Shown: positions 7,838 through 14,744, counted from the first letter of the stretch. The stretch: 14,744 nt of DNA from Flavobacteriales bacterium UBA5692 (GCA_002420235.1 DIHQ01000064.1:1-14744); one strand, 5' to 3'. Program-made: numbers and translations. Notes: generated from the letters alone by a model not told the origin.

Positions 7838-8210
7838 TTTAAATCCATGCACCGGACACACATGTTGTTTTTATGAACTATGATTTTTGGATAAAGCCCG
7901 TAAATTTTACTCTCATCGAAAATACCACTTTACTGTTATACCTAATAATTCATGTTATAGTTAAAATACTGATTACAAGTTTTTTATGATTTATATATTT
8001 TTCAAAACTCATATTATCATCGACGAATAAGCAGAAACTTTTCGATGTTACAGGTTGGCAAATAAAAAAACCAAAAAGTCAACCCCAAAACAATTTTTTT
8101 TTCCGAGAGTTTATCAGAATCTTGCACGCGGATTGAAACGCTGGTGGTTCTTGCCAATGTGCGATATCCATCCACTCTTTTTGCAACCTGACTAAATAGC
8201 CCATTTCACC
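7838..8210 (+). promoter_or_regulatory. A+T-rich region upstream of dnaA; possible dnaA control region or origin
   Basis: The only gene-free stretch over 300 nt. From 7861 to 8100 I count about 63 G or C in 240 bases (26%), against mid-40s percent in the genes. It carries short A/T runs (a 7-A run at 8064-8070 and a 9-T run at 8094-8102) and a small perfect palindrome, GATTTAAATC, at 7836-7845. One near-match to a DnaA box lies on the minus strand at 7886-7894. Two partial Bacteroidota -7 elements (TAnnTTTG with the last base T) occur at 7901-7908 and 7994-8001, neither with a well-spaced -33 TTG. No convincing Shine-Dalgarno precedes dnaA and no clear terminator hairpin is seen. A dnaA promoter must lie here or upstream; the origin idea is inference only. 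Confidence 0.45.
7886..7894 (-). other. Single near-consensus DnaA box (TTATCCAAA)
   Basis: On the minus strand this reads TTATCCAAA, eight of nine bases matching the E. coli-type consensus TTATCCACA. It lies in the A+T-rich block about 320 nt before dnaA. It could serve autoregulation of dnaA or be part of an origin, but it stands alone: I found no other site with one mismatch or fewer in 7838-8210. A single nine-base near-match in A+T-rich DNA can occur by chance. Confidence 0.2.
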
Positions 8211-9653
8211 ATGAGCCAAGACCACTTGTCCATTTGGAATAACTGCCTCGAAGTAATCAAAGACAACATCAGCAGCCAAGCGTACAAGACCTGGTTCGTA
8301 CCCATCAAAGCCCTCAAGCTTGAAAATAAGGTGTTGACCATTCAAGTTCCTTCGCAGTTTTTTTACGAGTGGTTGGAAGAGCACTACATTCAACTCCTAA
8401 GCAAAACCATCCATAAAGAACTAGGACCAGACGCTCGACTCGAATATAGCATCATCATGGAAAACACAGGTGCTTCCGGAACAAGCCAAGCCAGTCCTTA
8501 CGCTGTAAAGATGCCAATGGCCAACCAACAAGCGAAGAAAAATCCTGAGATCCATCTTTCAACCGGAATCCATGACACACCTATTAAAAATCCGTTCGTG
8601 ATTCCCGGTTTGCGAAAACTCAACATTGATTCTAATCTGAATCCTAATTATAGCTTTGGTCAATTCATAGAAGGTGAGTGTAATCGACTCGCCCGATCAG
8701 CTGGATTCGCTGTCGCGAACAAACCAGGCGGCACATCATTTAACCCACTTCTGATATACGGATCGACAGGTTTAGGTAAAACTCACCTCGCACACGCCAT
8801 TGGTCTAGAAATCAAAGAGCGCAATCCTGAGCTCACAGTGCTTTACGTAAGCTCCGAAAAATTTACGCATCAATTCATCGATGCGGTTCGCAACAATTCT
8901 GTCAATGACTTCAGCCATTTCTATCAAATGGTCGACGTGTTGCTCATCGACGATGTTCAGTTCTTCAGTGGTAAGGAGAAGACACAGGATGTGTTCTTCC
9001 ACATCTTTAATCATTTACACCAAACCGGCAAGCAGATCGTTCTGACCAGTGATAAACCACCTGTTGAAATGCAGGGGATGGAACAGCGCTTGCTTTCACG
9101 TTTCAAGTGGGGACTCAGTGCCGACTTACAAGTTCCGTCCTTGGAGACCCGCATGGCCATCTTGGAGAAAATGATGTACGCTGATGGTATTGAATTGCCT
9201 CGTGAGGTTGTAGAATACTTGGCCTACAGCATAACATCGAATGTGCGAGAATTGGAAGGTGCACTGATTTCGCTTATTGCACAAAGTAGCCTCAACAAAA
9301 AGGCAATTACCTTGGATCTCGCGAAGCAAATGATTGACAAATTTGTCAAAAACACCGCCCGCGAAGTCAGCATCGACTACATCCAAAAAGTAGTTTGCGA
9401 TTACTTCGACTTGCCACTTGAATTGCTCAAGAGTAAGACGCGCAAGCGAGAAATCGTTCAGGCGCGCCAAATTGCGATGTACTTCTCAAAGAAAATGACT
9501 AAGAGCTCTCTGGCCAACATCGGATTGCACTGCGGCGGAAAAGACCACGCAACTGTACTCCATGCGTGTCGTACAGTCAATAACTTGCAAGAGACTGATA
9601 AACACTTCCGTAAGTACCTTGAAGATCTCGAGAAGAAACTTGCAATTCACTAG
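8211..9653 (+). CDS. dnaA: Chromosomal replication initiator protein DnaA
   Basis: AAA+ ATPase that binds DnaA boxes, melts the origin and recruits helicase. All four domains are present in 480 residues. Domain I is at about 1-80, followed by a low-complexity linker to about 140. The AAA+ module spans about 145-375, with Walker A GSTGLGKT (184-191), Walker B VLLIDDVQF (243-251) and the QRLLSRFKWGL segment (292-302). The C-terminal DNA-binding domain carries the DnaA signature GGKDHATVLHACRTVNNL (442-459), with Lys where many phyla have Arg, a normal Bacteroidota variant. ATG 8211 follows the long A+T-rich leader; no clear Shine-Dalgarno is seen. The phosphatase and methyltransferase that follow match the usual Bacteroidota arrangement. 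The gene looks intact. Confidence 0.98.
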   Translation: MSQDHLSIWNNCLEVIKDNISSQAYKTWFVPIKALKLENKVLTIQVPSQFFYEWLEEHYIQLLSKTIHKELGPDARLEYSIIMENTGASGTSQASPYAVKMPMANQQAKKNPEIHLSTGIHDTPIKNPFVIPGLRKLNIDSNLNPNYSFGQFIEGECNRLARSAGFAVANKPGGTSFNPLLIYGSTGLGKTHLAHAIGLEIKERNPELTVLYVSSEKFTHQFIDAVRNNSVNDFSHFYQMVDVLLIDDVQFFSGKEKTQDVFFHIFNHLHQTGKQIVLTSDKPPVEMQGMEQRLLSRFKWGLSADLQVPSLETRMAILEKMMYADGIELPREVVEYLAYSITSNVRELEGALISLIAQSSLNKKAITLDLAKQMIDKFVKNTAREVSIDYIQKVVCDYFDLPLELLKSKTRKREIVQARQIAMYFSKKMTKSSLANIGLHCGGKDHATVLHACRTVNNLQETDKHFRKYLEDLEKKLAIH

Positions 9654-9674
9654 AGAGAGCGGATTCCAGCGTAA

Positions 9675-10112
9675 ATGAAACGCATCCTTGTCGTATGCCT
9701 TGGCAACATTTGCCGCTCTCCGATAGGAGAAGGTTTACTAAAATACCATGCGATTAAAAATGACCTTCAAATTCATGTAGAATCTGCAGGCACCTCTGGA
9801 TGGCATCAAGGTGAGAAGGCAGATCCTCGCAGCATCGAAGTAATGCGAGGACATGGACACAACATCACCAATCAACGCTCTAGGGTGCTGGTAGCAAGCG
9901 ATTTACACACTTTTGACTACATCTTAGTCATGGACTCACAAAATTTAATTGATGTGAATGGGATCGGTGCCGGTACGGCTCGTGTGGAGCGCTTCGTAAA
10001 TGGTCAAGATGTCCCTGATCCCTACCATGGTGGTGCAAATGGTTTCGACCAAGTTTATTCGATGATTGATGATGCGGCCAGAAAATGGGTGAAAACATGG
10101 TCCAAAACGTAA
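9675..10112 (+). CDS. Low-molecular-weight protein tyrosine phosphatase
   Basis: A 145-residue cytoplasmic phosphatase of the arsenate-reductase-like LMW-PTP family. The P-loop CLGNICRS (8-15) supplies the nucleophile Cys8 and the phosphate-binding Arg14. The general acid is Asp115 in VPDPYHGG (113-120). SAGTSGWHQGEKADPRS (37-53) is the usual substrate-side loop. The length is standard. The start ATG lies 21 nt after the dnaA stop, with no strong Shine-Dalgarno. The next gene begins only 7 nt after its stop, so dnaA, this gene and the methyltransferase probably form one transcript. The physiological substrate is unknown; LMW-PTPs in capsule loci dephosphorylate tyrosine kinases, but no such kinase gene is nearby. 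Confidence 0.94.
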   Translation: MKRILVVCLGNICRSPIGEGLLKYHAIKNDLQIHVESAGTSGWHQGEKADPRSIEVMRGHGHNITNQRSRVLVASDLHTFDYILVMDSQNLIDVNGIGAGTARVERFVNGQDVPDPYHGGANGFDQVYSMIDDAARKWVKTWSKT

Positions 10113-10119
10113 GAATTGC

Positions 10120-10824
10120 ATGCGGACACTTCACCTTATTCCTAACACCCTCAACTCCCGAACTCCTTTAGAGCACCTGCCTGTGAGTGCACTAAATGCA
10201 CTTAAGTCGTGCAACAGAATCATCGTTGAAAGCGACCGATTCGCCCGTCGACTTATCAAAGACTCCTTCCCGAACTTAAATCCTGAGAAAAAAGAAAGTT
10301 TCCTCCTCAACGAGCATACAACACCTGAAGACCTCGTTGACCTTTTACAGTGGTTTAAAAATGATGAAGACATCGCCGTAATTTCTGATGCTGGAGCACC
10401 AGCAGTTGCCGATCCCGGAGCTGCGGCTGTGCGCATTGCTCACAACGCGGGATGGCGGGTTCAACCGCATATAGGTCCCTGCAGTATTCTGCTGGCCCTC
10501 ATGGCCTCGGGCATGAATGGTCAGCAGTTTTCCTTTAAAGGTTACCTGCCCCGAGACCGAAAAATACGCGAACGCATTTGGAAAGAAATGAAAGAGGGGC
10601 TGTCTCGAAGAAAAGAGACGCAAGTATTTATGGAACCTCCCTACCGGAATGATCGGGCATTCAAGGAATGCTTAAACAATCTCCCAGCAGACCAACAACT
10701 TTGCGTGGCCGTTGACATTACGCTTGAAACTGAGTGGATTAGGTCTTTTGCTATATCTGATTGGAAACATCAAAGCGTACCGGACTTAGACAAACGCCCG
10801 TGCCTTTTCCTTATTGGACACTAA
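10120..10824 (+). CDS. RsmI-like SAM-dependent methyltransferase (tetrapyrrole methylase fold)
   Basis: A 234-residue protein of the tetrapyrrole-methylase superfamily, in the short branch related to RsmI (16S rRNA C1402 2'-O-methyltransferase, about 280 residues). Motifs in order are an N-terminal LHLIPNTLNS strand (4-13), IIVESDRFARRLIK (34-47), VISDAGAPAVADPG (87-100), GPCSILLALMASG (119-131), FKGYLPRDRKIRER (139-152), and FMEPPYRND (170-178). The canonical RsmI N-terminus (TPIGNL) is replaced here by a PNTLNS variant, so it should not be named rsmI; the substrate is uncertain but an RNA target is plausible. It starts 7 nt after the phosphatase gene. Its 3' end overlaps the convergent FKBP gene by 14 nt, leaving no room for a terminator between them. 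Confidence 0.88.
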   Translation: MRTLHLIPNTLNSRTPLEHLPVSALNALKSCNRIIVESDRFARRLIKDSFPNLNPEKKESFLLNEHTTPEDLVDLLQWFKNDEDIAVISDAGAPAVADPGAAAVRIAHNAGWRVQPHIGPCSILLALMASGMNGQQFSFKGYLPRDRKIRERIWKEMKEGLSRRKETQVFMEPPYRNDRAFKECLNNLPADQQLCVAVDITLETEWIRSFAISDWKHQSVPDLDKRPCLFLIGH

Positions 10825-11827
10825 CGGTTACATCTACCGATTGAAATTCCCATTGGAAACCCAATACATCGGACTCTGTGACCCCTAGGGCCTGCATTCC
10901 CTGTATATCCAGAACGGCATCTGCAGGACACCAGCAAGACCATTTGCGCTTCAATGGATAAAGCCTTCGGAGATCTGCTAGAACGGGCAACAATTGACCA
11001 TCATCCGAAACTCTAAAATCCCATGATGATACTCCAAGGTCCTCGGGCTGGGTGACTTCGGAATTCAAACGAAACGTTCGCAATTCCAAACTTACATGTT
11101 TGGGTTTGTCATCAAAAGTAAAACCAACTTCTTCTTCATACCACGCCATGCATGGAGAGGCTGCAAACACCGGAGATACAATCCAATTGGAATCACCTGG
11201 TAATCGACCTTGTTCCATGCCATCTAGGAGGAAATTCCACGTACTGCGTTTCTCATCGTCGCCTGAGGATTCCGTTGGCCTTAGTTGGGGCAGCTGTTGC
11301 CGAACATTCAATAAAAGAACCGCTTCTTGAGGAATGAGAGGTGGAAAACCGGTCAGACCCCATGCGATGTGCGAAGGAATGATGCACATTGCCTGCTGCT
11401 CACTAGCTAGCAAAGTAGCCAATTCATGAAAACCCGCGGGCCAATCGCTTTGATTCCACCTGAATCGAAGCGACTCTTCTTCCGTCCAAGCATGCACGAG
11501 GGAGGAGTCCATCAACATCAATTCTCCTACCCACTGAACGATATCTCCGGGATTGAGGGGTGATCGGGCCAGGAATGCTTCGGAAGACCAAACACGCAAT
11601 CCAGTAGTTGTCTCAACATAGTACGGAAAGTCCGGACTGTGCATTGATGCTACTAGGGAATCAATGAACACGTGTTGACGCCGTACTTTTTTTTGATTGA
11701 AGTCAATCAAATCTGCTGGCGTTACGCCATCTAGATTGGATTTCGCAGGATTCTCAGCGGAACAATTGGTCATCCCAACCAAAGCAACCAACCACATAAA
11801 GTAAAAGAGTGATCTGAATAAGTTCAT
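10811..11827 (-). CDS. FKBP-type peptidyl-prolyl isomerase-like lipoprotein (GldI-like)
   Basis: A 338-residue probable envelope lipoprotein. The N-terminus (1-21) is a short basic and hydrophobic signal ending in MTNC, so Cys22 is the likely lipidated residue, although the -3 to -1 residues are not classic. An FKBP domain is visible at about 92-178, from PGDIVQWVGELML to the end strand AVLLLNVRQQL, including IPSHIAWGLTGFPPLIP (150-166). Several FKBP active-site positions differ: the Tyr and Asp equivalents of FKBP12 Y26, D37 and Y82 appear as Trp99, a non-acidic residue and Trp156. Residues 220-335 look like a second, more decayed FKBP copy. GldI-type lipoproteins in Flavobacteriia support gliding, but motility cannot be inferred here. 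Its start overlaps the nrnA stop by one base (TAATG). Confidence 0.78.
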   Translation of the reverse strand: MNLFRSLFYFMWLVALVGMTNCSAENPAKSNLDGVTPADLIDFNQKKVRRQHVFIDSLVASMHSPDFPYYVETTTGLRVWSSEAFLARSPLNPGDIVQWVGELMLMDSSLVHAWTEEESLRFRWNQSDWPAGFHELATLLASEQQAMCIIPSHIAWGLTGFPPLIPQEAVLLLNVRQQLPQLRPTESSGDDEKRSTWNFLLDGMEQGRLPGDSNWIVSPVFAASPCMAWYEEEVGFTFDDKPKHVSLELRTFRLNSEVTQPEDLGVSSWDFRVSDDGQLLPVLADLRRLYPLKRKWSCWCPADAVLDIQGMQALGVTESDVLGFQWEFQSVDVTVSVQ

Positions 11828-12876
11828 TACGCATCAAACCAATCCAAAATCCGTGTACTTAAGAAATCAATAAATTCCGGCATGGTCTTTCCTTTCACGA
11901 TGCCTCCGGCTGCATTTTTGTGACCTCCACCGTCAAATTCAGATGCCGCAATGTCACGAACACTGATGTCCCCTACGGAACGCAAACTCAGTTTAATCAG
12001 CCCCGGTTCTGCCTCCCGCGCCATAATCGCAACGCGCACCCCGGACAAACCCAACACCTTGTTCACCAGCCCCTCGGTATCACCGGATTTAAAATGGAAA
12101 CGATCCAAATCCGCACGCTCAAGTCCAACAACCGCCAAACCATACTCACCGAATACATGCAGCCGCTCACTCATGGCGAATCCCTGCAGTTGTACTCTGT
12201 TCAATGATTGCTCGTCAAATGTATTTTGATGGATGGACGCATGGTCTAAACCTCGAGCTAAAAAATGCGACAAAATCGCGTGAGTATGGGCTGTTACAGA
12301 TGGAAAACGAAATGATGCCGTATCGGTCATAATTCCAACATAGAAGCACATCATGGCATCATTGGATACTGAATCCATCTGACCCCATCCCACGATCAAA
12401 TCGACCAACAACTCACACGTTGATCCGCAAGATGGATCCGACAGTAAGCGATCCGCAAATTCATCGGGTAATTGGTGGTGGTCAACTACCCATTTTTGAG
12501 CAGTCGCATTCCGCAGAGCATCCTCCATTTTCCCAACGCGGTCCAGTCCATTAAAATCCAGGCACCATATAACATCAGCCGAAGTAAGCAATTGGTTTAC
12601 AGCATCTGTTTCTTCATTGAAAAAGTAAATACCATTCCCTCCGGGAATCCAATCTAAGAAGGAAGGAAAGCGGTCAGGGAGCACAACGGTTGACCTAATT
12701 CCTTTCGACTTAAGGTGGTGATATAAACCCAAGACAGCACCAACGGCGTCACCATCCGGTGACCGGTGCGCTGTTATAACTACGGAATGATTAGGTTTCA
12801 TGTCTTCCCAACATTGGCGCGCCATTTCGGAGACCATCACCGGAGAAGCCGATTCCAACAAGTTTATACCTTCCAT
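11827..12876 (-). CDS. nrnA: DHH/DHHA1 phosphoesterase, NrnA-like oligoribonuclease/pAp phosphatase
   Basis: Cytoplasmic phosphoesterase family that degrades nano-RNAs and dephosphorylates 3'-phosphoadenosine-5'-phosphate. With the start at 12876 it has 349 residues, near the usual size. Metal-binding motifs of the DHH domain are HRSPDGDAVGA (37-47), Asp107 in CLDFNG, the name-giving DHH at 132-134, and Asp185 in GIMTDTASFRFP (181-192). The DHHA1 domain ends in GGGHKNAAGG (316-325), which binds the substrate. An upstream in-frame ATG at 12963 would add 29 poorly conserved, polar residues and would overlap the divergent DUF6702 gene by 51 nt, so I prefer 12876. It is followed at once by the FKBP lipoprotein gene. 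No oligoribonuclease of the Orn type is in the window. Confidence 0.9.
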   Translation of the reverse strand: MEGINLLESASPVMVSEMARQCWEDMKPNHSVVITAHRSPDGDAVGAVLGLYHHLKSKGIRSTVVLPDRFPSFLDWIPGGNGIYFFNEETDAVNQLLTSADVIWCLDFNGLDRVGKMEDALRNATAQKWVVDHHQLPDEFADRLLSDPSCGSTCELLVDLIVGWGQMDSVSNDAMMCFYVGIMTDTASFRFPSVTAHTHAILSHFLARGLDHASIHQNTFDEQSLNRVQLQGFAMSERLHVFGEYGLAVVGLERADLDRFHFKSGDTEGLVNKVLGLSGVRVAIMAREAEPGLIKLSLRSVGDISVRDIAASEFDGGGHKNAAGGIVKGKTMPEFIDFLSTRILDWFDA

Positions 12877-12912
12877 TATGCTCGGCAAGTTACCACGTCC
12901 TAATTTTGTTCT

Positions 12913-13434
12913 ATGCAACGAATTGTATTGATTTTTGGATTCATTTTGTCTTGCGTGTTGCATCTAAGTGCGACATACTACCAGATAACACATGATTTCC
13001 ATTACAGCAGATTCGATTTAGAATGGAACGCGGAAACGTCAACTTGGCAGGGTATTTTGCGTGTTTTCACTGATGACCTTGAAAAAGCCTTGAGTCAAAA
13101 ACAATCCGAACCCGTGTTATGGAGACTAGGAGATAAAAATGAACATCTGCAATCTGATGCTTCCATTGATGCTTATGCGACAGCTAACTGGCTTCTTACC
13201 GACTCAGCAGGGCACGCACTTGAATGGACTTTCCTAGGGAAAGAAGTTGATTATGATATCACGTTTATTTACCTGGAATCCGAGGTATCCACAGCCGAAT
13301 GGGCTTGTTTTGCGAACAGCGGTGGATTCTTTGAACTTTTTGATGACCAAGTCAACGAGTTTACGTTGAAAAATAATGGCGCTCCCCTGCGTATTTGGCT
13401 GACCTCAGAGGACCCGGATCAATCCATTTTATGA
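12913..13434 (+). CDS. DUF6702 family exported protein
   Basis: A 173-residue protein with an N-terminal signal peptide (about 1-20, hydrophobic IVLIFGFILSCVLHLSA) and the pattern of the Bacteroidota DUF6702 family. Visible features are the first strand HDFHYSRFDLEWN, the VFTDDLEKAL segment (about 52-61), a WTFLGKEVDYDITFIYLE core, and the late FELFDDQVNEFTL motif. The family's usual His-Pro at the start of the mature chain appears here as His-Asp. An envelope or periplasmic location is likely. Function is unknown for the family. It diverges from nrnA with only 36 nt between the chosen starts, and its stop lies 13 nt before nth. A TAATTTTG sequence at 12901-12908 resembles a Bacteroidota -7 element. 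Confidence 0.75.
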   Translation: MQRIVLIFGFILSCVLHLSATYYQITHDFHYSRFDLEWNAETSTWQGILRVFTDDLEKALSQKQSEPVLWRLGDKNEHLQSDASIDAYATANWLLTDSAGHALEWTFLGKEVDYDITFIYLESEVSTAEWACFANSGGFFELFDDQVNEFTLKNNGAPLRIWLTSEDPDQSIL

Positions 13435-13447
13435 CCACTCCCACCCC

Positions 13448-14107
13448 ATGAAGAAATCCGAGAAAGTCGCTTACGTCATGGACGAACTTCAACGGCTGTA
13501 CCCTAAACCTCCAGTGCCTCTGGATCACTCAGACCCATATACACTGCTTATCGCCGTCTTGTTGTCTGCCCAATGCACCGATGAACGGGTGAATAAAGTA
13601 ACACCTGAGCTATTCGACTTAGCATGCACCCCAAAGCAAATGGTTCAACTCACTGTTGAACACATCAAGGCGATTATTCGGCCCTGTGGTCTTTCCCCAG
13701 CAAAATCAAAGAACATTTACCGCTTGAGTGAAATATTAATCGAAACCCATAATGGGGTAGTACCAAGTGATTTTGAAGCACTTGAGGCCCTTCCTGGAGT
13801 GGGCCACAAAACGGCGTCCGTTGTAATGTCACAAGCCTTCGGAATTCCATCCTTTCCTGTAGACACTCATATCCATCGCTTGATGTTCCGCTGGGGGCTT
13901 TCAAATGGAAAAAACGTCGAGCAAACCGAACGTGACGCAAAACGTCTTTTTCCGCGTAATCGGTGGAACGACCTACACCTGCAAATCATTTTCTACGCTC
14001 GGGAGTTCAGCCCGGCTCGTGGATTGAAATGGGAGCGGGATTTTTTGCTCCAGAAATGCGGACGTTCCACCGAAATCAAAAAGTGGAAACCCACTTCTGC
14101 GGATTGA
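13448..14107 (+). CDS. nth: Endonuclease III, apparently without the [4Fe-4S] cluster
   Basis: A 219-residue base-excision-repair glycosylase/AP lyase acting on oxidised pyrimidines. The fold is intact: LLIAVLLSAQCTDERVNKV (33-51), the helix-hairpin-helix LPGVGHKTA (115-123) with catalytic Lys121, and VDTHIHRL (138-145) with catalytic Asp139. The C-terminus is unusual. Where E. coli Nth has HGR followed by the C-X6-C-X2-C-X5-C iron-sulfur loop, this protein reads YAREFSPARGLKWERDFLL and then a single Cys204. The cluster therefore seems to be lost rather than the gene truncated, since the reading frame runs on to residue 219 past that point. The start ATG is 13 nt after the DUF6702 stop. Activity on oxidised bases is inferred from the intact catalytic pair. 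Confidence 0.92.
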   Translation: MKKSEKVAYVMDELQRLYPKPPVPLDHSDPYTLLIAVLLSAQCTDERVNKVTPELFDLACTPKQMVQLTVEHIKAIIRPCGLSPAKSKNIYRLSEILIETHNGVVPSDFEALEALPGVGHKTASVVMSQAFGIPSFPVDTHIHRLMFRWGLSNGKNVEQTERDAKRLFPRNRWNDLHLQIIFYAREFSPARGLKWERDFLLQKCGRSTEIKKWKPTSAD

Positions 14108-14110
14108 CCT

Positions 14111-14744
14111 ATGTGGGCTAATTATCCTTCATCCCTTCCTTTTGTAGAGCGTGCATGGAAGCAATTCCGACACGGATGGTGCTGGATAGTACAATGCATT
14201 CGGCATGGTAAGCGACCCCCAGCCATTCTGGTGTGGCCTGACATGCCCTCGCGTAGGACGGCGTTGAGTAAAATCACACGCGAACTTGGCTGGGAACTTA
14301 CCAACAAAACACGCCTTTCTGCGGTCATAGGAATAAAATTTGAAGATGCCACACGTAAAGACAAGGCGTCCATCCCACATGCGATGAACCATGCTATTTC
14401 CTGGTGGAATGTGCACTGTAGCGACATCAGCAAAGTCAACCTTGAAATTGAACACCAAGTAGCTTTCGGATACGGAATGAGCTGTGACCCCACCGAGCAT
14501 CAGGGGCCAATCGTCATGAAAAGCAATGAAAATGCCAAACACGATGGAGTACTAATTCAAGGCCCCATTGCGTCTGATGACCTTCAGAAAAATGTGGTGT
14601 ACCAGCGCGAAATTGATAACCGAGACAAAAGCGGCTGTCACTTCGATTATCGGGTGGTGTATATCCGTGGAGCCATACCAGTGGTCTACAAAAAATTCAA
14701 AGCGCACAGCACGCGTTTTACCAATGAAACGATTCGTGTGGAGC
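14111..14744 (+). CDS. ATP-grasp-like hypothetical protein, 3'-truncated
   Basis: An open frame starting at ATG 14111, 3 nt after the nth stop, and running off the window; 211 residues are visible. Residues 1-90 have no motif that I recognise. From about 115 the sequence resembles ATP-grasp enzymes: FGYGMSCDPTEHQGPIVMKS (118-137) with a possible nucleotide-binding Lys136, NENAKHDG (138-145), the short strand VVYQREIDN, and FDYRVVYIRGAIPVVYKKFK followed by TRFTNET. This spacing (Lys strand, Q-x-x-I strand, D-x-R-V strand) fits the middle of an ATP-grasp fold, whose metal-binding end would lie beyond the window. Family-level identity is tentative and no substrate can be given. It may be co-transcribed with nth. 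Confidence 0.62.
   Translation, partial: MWANYPSSLPFVERAWKQFRHGWCWIVQCIRHGKRPPAILVWPDMPSRRTALSKITRELGWELTNKTRLSAVIGIKFEDATRKDKASIPHAMNHAISWWNVHCSDISKVNLEIEHQVAFGYGMSCDPTEHQGPIVMKSNENAKHDGVLIQGPIASDDLQKNVVYQREIDNRDKSGCHFDYRVVYIRGAIPVVYKKFKAHSTRFTNETIRVE

Noticed and set aside
8064..8102. A-run and T-run before dnaA as a terminator hairpin
   Set aside because: The A7 and T9 runs could pair, but there is no G+C-rich stem and the spacer is long, so this is not a credible intrinsic terminator.
8079..8393. Minus-strand 104-residue ORF over the dnaA start
   Set aside because: It is antisense to the conserved DnaA domain I coding region and its translation has no recognisable motif.
11663..11678. 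CACGTG-centred palindrome (AACACGTGTT) as a possible parS site
   Set aside because: It lies inside the FKBP gene, and its flanks do not match the parS consensus, which has TT before and AA after the CACGTG core. A ten-base palindrome can arise by chance.
14122..14542. Two long minus-strand ORFs opposite the region after nth
   Set aside because: They are antisense to the plus-strand frame open from 14111 to the end, which has ATP-grasp-like motifs and a start 3 nt after nth. The minus-strand translations show no recognisable motifs.

Overview
The window looks like a piece of a Bacteroidota chromosome, most likely from the Flavobacteriales or a close relative. The evidence is the set of lineage-typical families (DUF5683, DUF6702, the long signal peptidase I with three N-terminal membrane segments, a WbqC-like protein, a GldI-like FKBP lipoprotein), the dnaA / low-molecular-weight phosphatase / tetrapyrrole-methylase-like gene order, and the near absence of Shine-Dalgarno sequences. 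Coding G+C is roughly mid-40s percent. The species cannot be named. The window is packed with housekeeping genes. I see no transposon, prophage, CRISPR array, tRNA, rRNA or clear defence island, and no convincing new multi-gene system.

Layout. Positions 1-7488 are one tightly packed plus-strand series: the 3' part of parB, a DUF5683 membrane protein, lepB, a WbqC family protein, gcvT, comB, a secreted S1/P1-nuclease or zinc phospholipase C-like enzyme, and a DUF3524 glycosyltransferase of the tRNA-queuosine mannosyltransferase family. Several junctions are stop/start overlaps (TTGA, GTGA, ATGA), so translational coupling is likely. Positions 7505-7837 hold an unrecognised 110-residue ORF. Positions 7838-8210 are the only long gene-free stretch; its core is about 26% G+C. 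It lies directly before dnaA and is the best candidate here for a dnaA control region or an origin.

From 8211 the plus strand carries dnaA, a low-molecular-weight protein tyrosine phosphatase and a small RsmI-like SAM methyltransferase. This meets a convergent minus-strand pair: an nrnA-like DHH phosphoesterase followed by an FKBP-type lipoprotein. Diverging from nrnA are a DUF6702 protein, an endonuclease III and a truncated ATP-grasp-like protein that runs off the end.

Functionally the window joins chromosome replication and segregation (ParB, DnaA), protein export (LepB, with two or three exported proteins as possible clients), one-carbon metabolism (GcvT), RNA and nucleotide turnover (NrnA, the tRNA glycosyltransferase), DNA repair (Nth) and envelope folding (FKBP). 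Points worth a second look: the apparent loss of the [4Fe-4S] cysteines in endonuclease III, the missing dapB in an otherwise conserved parB-lepB block, a probable tandem degenerate FKBP architecture, the ambiguous start of the secreted nuclease, the A+T-rich region before dnaA, and two poorly characterised proteins.
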